Assembly: GCF_014066305.1 (NCBI RefSeq)
Contig: NW_023501094.1
Coordinates: 248,001 to 312,000, forward strand
Length of the DNA stretch: 64,000 bases
Direction: 5' to 3'
Source: Letharia columbiana
Taxonomy: Eukaryota > Ascomycota > Lecanoromycetes > Lecanorales > Parmeliaceae
The position numbers and the translations under genes were made by a program. This document shows, piece after piece, positions 43,828 to 54,680 of this stretch. A model generated the notes under the pieces. It did not search any database. It was not told the origin of the DNA and saw only the letters and a program-made list of their open reading frames with translations. Position 1 is the first letter of the stretch. The number at the start of each line of letters is the position of its first letter.

Positions 43828-45160
43828 AGGTGTTGATAATAGAGGTTTAATCTCTCTTACTAATATATTATTTAAGAGATATTTCTACTAAGTTCTCTAG
43901 AATTCAATCTATCTTATATAGTAATAATTAAAATATTATTATTAAGTTATATATATCTAAATCTTATTATAATTCTAAATTTTATAACTTTTAGCTATCT
44001 ACGTTAGTAAAAAAGATATATTTAATTTTTAATAATATTATTATTATAATTCTCGCTATTATCTATAAAGTATTATATTTATTTTAAAATAATCTAGATA
44101 AGAATAATATAATATTAAAGTTTCTAATAATAATATAGACGAAAGAAATTCTTATACGAATTTTTTTAATTCGAGTAATAATAATATATAATATTCTATT
44201 TCTTAAGATAACGAGTTTATAAATACTCTTATTAACTTAATTAAATTAGCGAGTTTTCGAGAATATTAAGTAACTCTAACTTATTAATATAATATATTAT
44301 TAAGTTATAAGATTTAGAATTTATTAATAAAAGAGAAAATAAATTTAAAATTAAAAGATTTAAAATTTTATAAGAAAATTAATATCGAGAAATTAGATAA
44401 TTTTATCGACGAATATTAATAATAATTTATTTTTAAGAGATTTAAGCGAGATAAGCTTATTAAAATTAATATAAAATTATAAATAGCTAATTATAAGAAG
44501 TAAACTATAAAGAAGATCGTCTATATCGAAGATTATCTTAAAAAATATATTAATTTTAAATTTAAATTATAAAAACTTTAATATCTAGAAAAACCTCGAT
44601 TATAAATATATTTTATAGAGTTATTTTATAAGTTTTTTAAAAGAGATAAGAATAAAGTATAGAGTAAGAATAATTAGAAGCTCGCTACTATTAGATAACG
44701 TAGATTAAATATTATTAATATCTTTTATAATTATATTTATAAGCTATATATTTATCTATAAACTTTAAATTAACTAAAATCTATATTTAATTAATATTTC
44801 TTTAATTACTTTTATATATAAGTATTATTAAAGTATTATATTAAGCTAAATAAGTTTATAATAAGATTAAAAACTATATAAGAGCTATTAGCGTAATTAT
44901 ATAAGTATAAATAGTTAATAAAACTCTAATAATTAAAAAATATTAATGAGAATAAATTTTGAGTTAAAAGATTAACGAAGTTTTAAAATAAAAAGAAAGA
45001 TATTAAGTTCGAATATAAGAGGGTTATTAATTAGAAACTTAAAGATTATAATAAAACTATTATCGAGTAAAAGAAAAAGAAAGAAGAAATTAAGAAATAT
45101 ATAATATATAAAGATAAATTAAAAAATAATATACGAAAGTATTATTATAAGAACGGTGTA

Positions 45161-45202
45161 TACTATAAGTATAATATATATAAATATCTTACTCGAGATT
45201 AT
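45161..45202 (+). pseudogene. Fossil CCHC zinc knuckle of gag (element C)
   Basis: The codons read Y-Y-K-Y-N-I-Y-K-Y-L-T-R-D-Y. Replacing the four key Tyr gives the canonical C-X2-C-X4-H-X4-C spacing. The three Cys positions are TAC/TAT (from TGC/TGT by G to A) and the His position is TAT (from CAT by C to T), which are exactly RIP-type transitions. Confidence 0.75.
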
Positions 45203-46553
45203 ATTATTAAAAAATAGATATTTTTTAATTTCTCTAAGATATTAAAGTTAGTAAAAAATAAGTAGATATAATAATAACTTTAATCGCTATATCTTAATCA
45301 AAGATAATTATAAATAATCTTAAATTAATAGATATTTTATTAGATAGTCGAACTCGCGACTTAAGTATCGATTTATATAATAACTTAATTCTCTTATCTA
45401 TAGTTAAAATAGAATCTTCTATTAATATTAAAATATAAATAATAAAGATTTATACTATAGATTAGTAAATTAAAAAATTATTAAAAATAAATAATTTCTA
45501 TATTAAGAATACTCTAATATTAAATATTAAAAATAAAATTAAGAATTTAAATATACTAGCTAATAATAGAATTAAAATAAATATTATTAATTATATAATT
45601 ATTTAGAAGATAAACTTATTAGTACTTAATATTAATATTAAATTTAATATAATTTATAATAAGGTAGTTAAGATCTATAGAATATATTATATCGAATTTT
45701 AATAGAAGAATAAATAAGATCGAGTTTATTATTTTTAGAATATCTTTCTCGCTATTAATATTAATACTTAAATAATTCTTAAAATACTATAACTAATTAT
45801 AGCGAATTCTAATATTAATTAAATTAAGAGATTATTTTAGTAAAGAATATATATCGCGATAGTAACTCTAATAATATCATATATCGAGTTAATATTATTA
45901 ATTTAAAAAAATTTATTAAATTAATTATTAATAAAGAAGTATATTATTTTATTATATATACGCGTTAAATAGTATCTATTAATAAGTCTTTTATTTATAG
46001 AGATTATAAGTAGAATATTATTTAGATTAATCTTACTATTATTAAGACTATAGAGCTCCTTTTAAAATATTATAAATATTTTAATATCTTTTTAAATAAT
46101 AATACTATTAAATTATTTAATTACGAATTTATAAATTATATTATTAATCTTATAAATAAAAAATAATTATTTTATAATCTAATCTATAATCTAAATAAAA
46201 TAAAGTTTAAAATGTTATAAAGTTATATCGAGGTTAATCTTATAATTAGCTTTATATAACTATCTATATTATTAACGAAATTATTAATTCTCTTTATATA
46301 AAAATCTAGCGAGAGCTTATATCTTTATATAAATTATTAAAAACTAAATATAATTATAATTAAGAATCGTTATCTCTTTTCTCTAATTAGAGAATCTATT
46401 AATTATCTAGCTATAATTAAGAGATATATTTAATTAAATCTTATTACTATATATTATTATCTTTATATTAAAAAGAATAATAAATAGAAGACTACGTTTA
46501 GAATATATTACGATTATTATAAGTATTAAGTCTTACTATTTAGACTTATAAAT

Positions 46554-47151
46554 TAGTATATATAATAGAATAAGGTAGGGCTGAACTAGAAAACCTTGAA
46601 TTTGTATGTGCAGCCAATCATCAATTCGTCAGGTCTACGCTTTTTGGTTAGACACCGCGGGTAAACAAATTAGCGTCCGCGACCATCAAAAAAATAGGTG
46701 TACATTATTGACATATAGAATAACTTTTTTGTTTTCTATTAACTTTTTGAGATTTTAAATTTTAAATTTTGGAGCGCAGTCTGCGCTTTCCGAATTTTTA
46801 ACAATTTTGAAATTTGGTCTTATAATTATTAAAGCGCAAGGAATTCAAATATCGCTCACCAAAGTCCGCTCACCAAAATCCGCTCGACAGCCCTAATCAA
46901 AAAACAGGTGTACATTATTTGATTTTAGAATAACCTTTTTGTTTTCTATTAAAATTTTAGAATTTTTGGTTTAAACTATAGAGTATAATGTGGGCTTTTA
47001 GAAAAAAAAAGAATTACTAAATTTAATCTTATAGATATTTAAAGGTAAGGAATTTAGATATCGCTTACCAAATATCGCTTACCAAAATTTACTCGACAGC
47101 CCCGATCAAAAAAAAATGATTATGAATTTAATTCATAGGCCTTTACTCGTA
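46554..47151 (-). mobile_element. Short-form repeat unit (family X), inverted, nested in element C
   Basis: It begins TAGTATATATAATAGAATAAGG and ends GGCCTTTACTCG, which are the two family ends inverted. It splits a reverse transcriptase frame. It retains CA/TG dinucleotides (for example GCAGCCAATCATCAATTCGT) and is far less RIP-altered than its host. It contains two about 210 bp subrepeats (anchors ATCAAAAAA at 46685, 46896 and 47105) and the CGCTCACCAAAGTCCGCTCA subterminal array. It is non-coding. Confidence 0.8.
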
Positions 47152-48655
47152 TATTTATAATATTTTAAACGTATATTAATTAAGCGTTAATTAAGAAGTT
47201 AGATATCTTTTATATTATTTATCTTAATAATATTTTTATTTATATATAAGATATAGATATAAAATATATCGAGATTATAAAGTAGATATTAAATCGATTA
47301 AGATAGTATAGACTATTGATTAATTTTTAGAAATATTATTTTAATATAAATAAAAGATTTTTTTTAGCTATATAATTACCTCTATTAAGATAAAAAAAAA
47401 AAAAAAAAAAACTATTAATTAAGAATTAGCTAAAATTAAAATTATTATAAAATATTTAAATATTTATTAAATTTATAAACTTTTATTATAAATTTATTTA
47501 AGATTTTAATAAGATCGTTATACCCCTTATAAAGTTAATAAAATTATTATTATTTATAAAAGATTTACGAGTTATTAATATATAAAGAAATAAGTTAATA
47601 ATATTTAATTCGAAGTCGCTTAAATCTTAAGAAAATAAGCGTATTCTCTTTATATTTATTAAAGATATATAAAAGATATTCGATAAATTAAAGATAGTCT
47701 TTATAATTATATTAATCTTATAATATTTTAATCTTAAATTACTAATATAAATAGAGACGAATATATTAAGCTATACTTTAAAAGATATTTTAATATAATT
47801 ATATAATAAGAAGTAATATTTAATTATTTATTACTCTTATAAATAAATCTTAATTAAGATTTAATATAATAATTATAATAAAGAGCTATTAGCTATTATA
47901 AAATTATTTAAATATTAACGCTATTATTATAAGAGTAACTATTATAAAATTAAAGTCTTAATAAATTATTATAATTTTAAAAAGTTTATAAATATAATAT
48001 ATTTAAATAGTAGATAAATATAATAAGTTTAAGAGCTTAATCGCTATAACTTTATAATTAAATATTAAAAAAAAAAGATAATTCTATAAATTTTCTTAAT
48101 AGAATTTCGAAATATAAGTAAGACGATAGTATTATTTAATAAGAGAATTATTAGTTATTAAATAAGCTTAAAAAAACTTTATAAAGATTTCGTATAGTAG
48201 AAAGAATAAGATTTATATCTAATTATTTTCGAATACTTATTATAGAAATTTACGAAGTCTTTAATATATATTAATAATAAATATATATTTATACTACTAT
48301 CGCAGTTAAGAATTCTATAAAAAACTTTATTAATAATTAATTTTTTAATAATAAGCTTATAAAGCTAATTTATAAGAATAATTATATAAAAAAAGTATTT
48401 ATATAATTAGAATCTAATATAAATAACTCTCTAAATAATCTTAGCGACTAATTTTATAATTATTCTAATATAAAATTATATTATAATAAAAAGATCTATA
48501 TTCTTAAATCTTTATAAAATATAATTTTTAAAAGATATCATAATAGCTTATTAGCGACTTATTTTAATATTAAAAAAACTTAAATATTAATTTAATATTA
48601 ATATTTCTAACTAAGACTTATTATTAATATAAAAGAATATATTATATTATATTCT

Positions 48656-50398
48656 ATAAGTAAAGGCCTATCAATTAAATTTATGGAGTTAAATTCTTCT
48701 AAGTTATATCGAATTTTAGTCTTAGCTCTAAGTTAAATCGAACTCTAATTACTTACTATACGTTTTTAATCTACTTTTATTACTATAAAATTAATTTAAT
48801 CTATATAGTATATAAATATATATATATGAAGAGAGGCGCGTTAAGGCTTAATTAGAAAGGTATATTAAGTATAAAGAATTAATTCGTAATAATTACTTAT
48901 AAAAAATAGAGAAATATAGTATATAGATATATATATACGAAGAGAGGCGCGTTAAGATTTAGTTAGAAAGGTATATTAAGTATAAAAGATTAATCTATAA
49001 TAATTACTTATAAAAAATAGAGAAAGATTATATCCTTATAATAAGAAGTATTAAAATATTAGAAAGAAATGGAGATAATATATTAATTAGTAATATAAAT
49101 TCTATATTATCTTCTATCGTAGTAATAAAATAGCTATTAGAGTAAGATATCGAATAATTTCAATTTATTTAAATATATATTATTCGATATTTCTTTTATA
49201 AAGACTTAATTAACTATAATTATTATAATAGATTCTTCTCTTATAATATTATTATAATAATATATTATATTAATATAATAGAGATAATAGACTAAGTTAT
49301 AATAATATTCTCCGCTTATTAAATAATATTTTAATATAGAATTATAGAGAGTATATAATATGAGATCTTAGAGAGCTAAGCTATATTTTTAACGATAATA
49401 ATTTTATTACCGCTTAGTTTCTTTATAGTATTCTCTATATTTATCTATTATAATTTCTTCTCTTACTTCTTTTTTTATAAAATATTAAATTAAGTAATTA
49501 GCTAAGTAGTTAATTAAGTAAATAACTAATATAATATAGAATCTTAAAGAGCTAAGCTATATTTTTAATAACAATAATTTTATTATCGCTTAATTTTTTT
49601 ATAATATTTTTCGTATTTATCTATTATAGTTTTTTCTCTTATTTCTTTTTTTATAAAGTATTAGACTAAGTAGCTAGCTAAGTAATTAACTAAGTAAATA
49701 ACTAATATAATATAAAATCTTAAAGAGCTAAGCCGTATTCTTAATATTAAAAACTTTATTACTATTTAGTTTCTTTATAATATTCTCTATATTTATCTAC
49801 TATATTAACTTCTCTTATATTAACTAAGTAAATTAATATAAGATTATAAAGAGTAAGTCTATTATATTACTACTACTAATAACTATCTCTATAATATTCT
49901 CTATAATATTCTTTATATTTATATATTATAGATTCTTCTCTTATTTAATTAAATGCGAGGGTATTAAAGATAAATATATTTATATTAATAAAATTAATAG
50001 AATTAATAAAATAGTAAAAGAAGAATAATTATATAAATAGGTGAAAGAATTATTAATTAATTCTAAACGCGTTTAATATAATTATAATATTTAAATATTA
50101 ATTTAATCTACTAATAGTAAATTAAACTTTATTATTTTTATAGCGTTAAAAAGCGTATACTAGGCTCTATAATTTACGAAATTATAAAGAAATAATATTT
50201 ATAGAGAGCTGGTTATTTTAGAGTATAAAACTTCTATATATAAATTTTTGATAAGAGAGCTTAAAAGAGCTAGCGGGCTAATTTAGTTAGTCTAGTCAAA
50301 AGGCGTAATAACTCTAAATTTATAATTGGCTATATATATAAATTCAAGGTTTTCTAGTTCAGCCCTACCTTATTCTGTTATATATACTAATATACTAA
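48656..50398 (+). mobile_element. Long-form member of family X, about 1.74 kb
   Basis: The left end (AGTAAAGGCCTATCAATTAA) and right end (...CAGCCCTACCTTATTCTGTTATATATACTAA, 50290-50390) match the short units, but the interior differs. At 48829 and 48940 a 111 bp (37-codon) unit is tandemly repeated. On plus it reads like charged coding sequence (E-E-R-R-x-K-A, then L-E-R-Y-I-K-Y-K-E-L) with RIP stops at Gln codons. From 49365 a 176 bp unit is tandemly repeated about three times. It may be the autonomous or a coding form of the family; the product is unknown. Confidence 0.6.
49365..49895 (+). repeat. 176 bp tandem repeat, about three units
   Basis: The anchor ATCTTARAGAGCTAAGC starts at 49365, 49541 and 49717, a constant spacing of 176 bp. 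The same unit is present in the copy at the right edge of the window (about 63620-63960). Confidence 0.8.
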
Positions 50399-50865
50399 CG
50401 AGTAAAGGCCTATGAATTAAATTCATAATCATTTTTTTGATCAGGGCTATCGAGTAAATAGGTGAGCGATCTTTGGTGAGCGAACTTTGGTGAGCGGGCT
50501 ATCCGGCTGTCGAGCGAACTTTGGTGAGCGATATTTGAATTCCTTGCGCTTTAATAATTATAAGACTAAATATAGAAACTATTTTTTTTATCTAAAAGCC
50601 CGCATTTTATTCTATAATTTAAAAAAAATCTCAAAATTTTAATAGAAAATAAAAAAGTTATTCTAAAATCAAATAATGTGTACCTATTTTTTAGTTAGGG
50701 CTATTCGGCTACATTTTTTTAATAATTGCGGACGCTAATTTATTTATCCGCGATGACTTAGTCGATTTAATCAAAGAGCGTAGTAACTCTAAATTTATGA
50801 TTAGCTGTATATACAAATTTAAGATTTTTAAGCTTAGCTCTATCTTATTCTTTTATATATATTAA
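50399..50865 (+). repeat. Short-form repeat unit (family X), plus orientation
   Basis: This 467 bp unit starts CGAGTAAAGGCCTATGAATT and ends CTATCTTATTCTTTTATATATATTAA. It carries the subterminal array GGTGAGCGAACTTTGGTGAGCG at about 50459-50541, largely free of RIP. It lies directly between a long-form member and the next long-form start. Confidence 0.8.
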
Positions 50866-51118
50866 TAAGTAAAGACCTATGAATTAAATTTATAAAGTTG
50901 AATTTTTCTAAGTTAAATCGAATTTTAGCCCTAGCTCTAAGTTAAATTAAACTCTAATCGCTTACTTTAATCGCTTACTATTACTACTATAAAATTAATT
51001 TAATCTATATAATATATAGATATATATATACGAAGAGAGGCGCGCTAAGATTTAATTAGGAAAGTATATCGAGTATAAAGAATTAATTCGTAATAATTAT
51101 CTATAAAAAATAGAGAAA
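50866..51118 (+). repeat. Truncated long-form member of family X
   Basis: It starts TAAGTAAAGACCTATGAATT and follows the long form (CGAAGAGAGGCGCGCTAAGA) up to GAGAAA. There it is cut by the LTR start of the minus-strand gypsy element at 51119. Confidence 0.65.
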
Positions 51119-54100
51119 TGTAAGAGTAATATGAAAATATAGATATAAGAGTAGTATGTAGTAAAGATGATTATTCTTTTACTAAGAAGTAACTACTTAT
51201 AATACTAAGCTAAGATTCTTACTAAGATATCTTCTTAGTAGATATAAAGATAGATAAAATCATATATCTATATAATTACGCTAGCTTACTATAATAATAT
51301 ATCGTTAATAAAAAGTATAATAACCTCGATATATATATAAGTAAAGAGATAAGTTATTATAAAGTAAGTAAATATAGTAATAAGACTCTTATATAATTAG
51401 TTTCTTTCTTCTCGATATTATAATCGCAATAGCTTGCTTTATAATAATATCGATTACGAAAGACTTTTATAATTACGTCGTTAATAGCGAAGATAGTAAC
51501 TCTAATAGCGGAGATAGTAATAGTATAGTAATATTATCGATTACGGAAGGCTTCTATAAATACGTCGATAATAGAAGGGGTAGTGGCTCTAATAGAGGGG
51601 ATATGGCGATCTTATAGTCTTTTATTAATTTCGGAGTATCGCCTAGCTACTTGATATTATACTATTAATTATACTTAGAGCTATATTCTTTATAACGTAT
51701 TAGATATTTAATTAACTAACTCTTATTATAATATCTAATATACTTATTAAATAAGAATTATAGCTTATATAACTTATAGTTATTAATATTATCTTCTATA
51801 TAAATAGAATTAAACTTTTTTAATAGTAATTTATAAAAAGAATTAATATTAGCGGGCTATAATTCTAGCTATACTATTAAGAATATAAGATAAACTCTTT
51901 AATAATTAGATATATCGAGGTGATAAGCTTACTTATTTACTTTAATAATAATTTTAAAAGAATTAATATAGTATTAATTAATTTTATTTATCTTAATAGT
52001 ATTAATAGATTAAGAAATAGAGTAGCCTTTATATAGATATAAGAGTATCTTATCTCTCTTTTTAAAGTATATAGATTAGTACTTATAATTATAGTAGAAT
52101 TTCTAAGATATTTAAGTGAAGCTTATTATATTAATAGCTTTAATCTTAATAGTAATATATATTTATTATAGTAATTCGAATAATATAATAAGATTAAGAG
52201 TTTTATTAAGAGGGAAATTATAGAAGAGCTTATTCGATAACTTAATTATAATAGTTAACTATATATTATTAAAAAGTATTTATATATATAAGAGAATAAT
52301 AGACTATATTAAAGGCTTTTATAAGATATATAAGTAGAAGTATAAAGCGATTTCAGTCGTCTAATTAATACGTTTATTACTACTATTTATTTAGAGATAA
52401 TAAGCTATAAAGTATAGTAGTTTAACTTTAAATCTATCGAATATAGCTTTTTATAGCTCTAATAAAAATTTAGAATCTCTATTAAATAGTAAGATCTTTA
52501 ATATTTTTTAATTATTAATATTAAAGCGATCTAGTAGAGTAATAGCTTACTCTTTAATATCTTAAATAGATTTATTAGAAATATAAGTAATTTACTTTAT
52601 AAATTTATTTATAATAATTATTATATAATTAAATTTCTTATTAGATAGTAGTATAGTAAGAATAAAATTAAGTATTAAGATATAAAAAGATAGAGTAAAA
52701 CTCTCTATAGATTATAGATAACTATAAGACTTATAGCGGCGAGTTTATAATATTAGATATTTAGAATAGTATTTAATATAGCTATAAAGGTGTTTAGATA
52801 ATCTCTATATATACTATAATTTAAAGATTATATTAAAAGATCTTTCGAAATCTAAATAATTATTTCTATAAGCGATTTCGAGAATATTTTTAATTAGCGA
52901 TTAGGGTATATATAATTATTCTAAATCGATAAATTTATTCTTATAAAAAATAAGGTTAGAATTTATAATATTATAAATAAAAGAAAGCTTAACGCTCTCG
53001 CTCTTTATTATTAGTTTTATATTAATATTAATAATATCGATAATTTTTATCTAGTATAAATCTATGCTATATCTAGTAAAGAGCTTATTATAAAAGACTT
53101 TATTTATCTCTATTACGATAATAGAGTAATTATAAATATTACTATAATCTATTACTTACGTAATATAGATATATAAGATATTAAGCTTTAAGTAATCTTT
53201 AAGTAGCGTTGATTTATCGATGCTAGTAAGGCGTAAGAGAGTATTTAATATAATATATTCTTTACTAAACTTATATCTTATATCGAGATAAAATTAATAA
53301 AGAAATTAAGAAATATATACTAGTTATATATTTAGTTTTATTATAAATATTATAAAAGTAATAGAAGATTACTTTATAATATCGAGAATAGTTAAATAAT
53401 TAATTTAAATAATAATAAATCGCTTAGATAACTTTATAAGATATTAAATCTTCTTAATAGTCTATACGAATTTTACTATCTCGAGTTCTATAAATTAATA
53501 ATTCTTTTTAATAAAGATTAATATTCTTAATAAGTATATAATTAGTTTTATAATAGTTTTAGATGACTACTTAGTATTAGCTATAATAATATATTTCTTT
53601 TTAATATAAAATACTTATACGCCGAAATCCCATTTTCTAAAGATATTAAGATCTATTTATAAATCTTTATTTAAATTAAAGTATATAAATAATAAGAGTC
53701 TACTTAAAGCTTTCTATAGGCTTTTAAAGCTTTAATTCTCTTATAGAAAAGCCTTTAATAGACGGAGTTTAAAGAAATAAATATAATATAAATTATTTTT
53801 AATAAGTGCTTTTTTAAGTAAGTGGGTTTTTAATACTTATAGAGAATTAGTAAGCTATATATAGTAGTAAATTAAACTTTTTAAATAGTTTATTAGTTTA
53901 AGATAATATTCGAGATCGCTAAGTATATTAAAATAGGCGATCTTATTAATAACTTTTAATTTATTCTTAGCTATTATTATATTAAAAGAATTAATTTAAT
54001 AATCTAATAGATTAATATTAAGATATTTTAAGAAGATTTTTATAGATATAATAATAATATTATACTTAATTAAAATTTAAAATAACTTTCGTAGATATAT

Positions 54101-54680
54101 AATATATTTCTTTAAGGTCTTAAAGTCTAATATAATATTATTAATATATATTTAAATAAAGTCTTTAATAGATTATAGAATTTTATTAATCTATCGCTAT
54201 ATATAAATTATAGAATTTATATATCCTATAATTAATATATTAAAAGTTTCTTAGTCTTAATAAGAAATTATAATAAGTATATAGCGATTATTATAGTAAA
54301 TAAGTTATTAATAAAAGAAAGATATTATATTAAATATAGATAAATAAATATATTCTAATAATCTTATTATAATATCTAATTATAATAATATAAGATATAT
54401 ATTTAAAATAATAAGATTATTAAGGCCTCTAATATTTACTATAACTCTTCTCTTTCGCTTATTATTTAATAGTATTTTCTAAATTATAAAGATAAGATAG
54501 CTAAATAAAATAGGCTTAATAATATATTTAAGTCTATCTTATTATTATAAATTATCGAATATATTATTAATTATTATTTTATTATTAATATCTAAAGAAT
54601 AGATTTTAATATAATTTATTTATTTTAATAGTTTATTTTATTTAATTATATTTAAATACTTTAGCGTAAAGTCTTTATTT
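51119..54680 (-). mobile_element. Truncated Ty3/gypsy element, copy A (minus)
   Basis: It starts with an LTR-like end (TGTAAGAGTAATATG) and carries a minus-strand reverse transcriptase fossil at 54148-54122: Y-I-N-N-I-I-L-D-F (from Y-I-D-D-I-I). That is followed by L-R-K-L-F-x-I-L-I-K-Y-N-I and, further on, L-S-D-L-E-Y-Y-L-x-L. The sequence then stops near 54680, where copy B starts. On the minus strand this is the 3' part of an element (RT to LTR) lacking gag and protease. It is heavily RIP-altered. Confidence 0.7.

Larger units (their letters stand above)
43828..48655 (+). pseudogene. RIP-mutated Ty3/gypsy retrotransposon (element C), interrupted by a nested repeat
   Basis: Plus-strand coding fossils appear in gypsy order. 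A gag zinc knuckle lies at 45161-45202. A protease-like L-L-D-S-x-T lies near 45327-45345. The first half of the reverse transcriptase is at 46470-46553, reading K-K-N-N-K-*-K-T-x-F-R to Q/*-V-L-x-F-x-L-x-N. The second half is at about 47170-47270: Y-I-N-*-A-L, then Y-L-N-N-I-F-I-Y at 47220-47243. An RNase H block, N-Y-N-K-E-L-L-A-I-I-K, lies near 47868-47905. Each deviation is a C-to-T or G-to-A change (D to N, Q/R/W to stop). The frame is split at 46553/47152 by a repeat unit. LTRs and integrase were not recognised, and the left limit is approximate. Confidence 0.75.
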
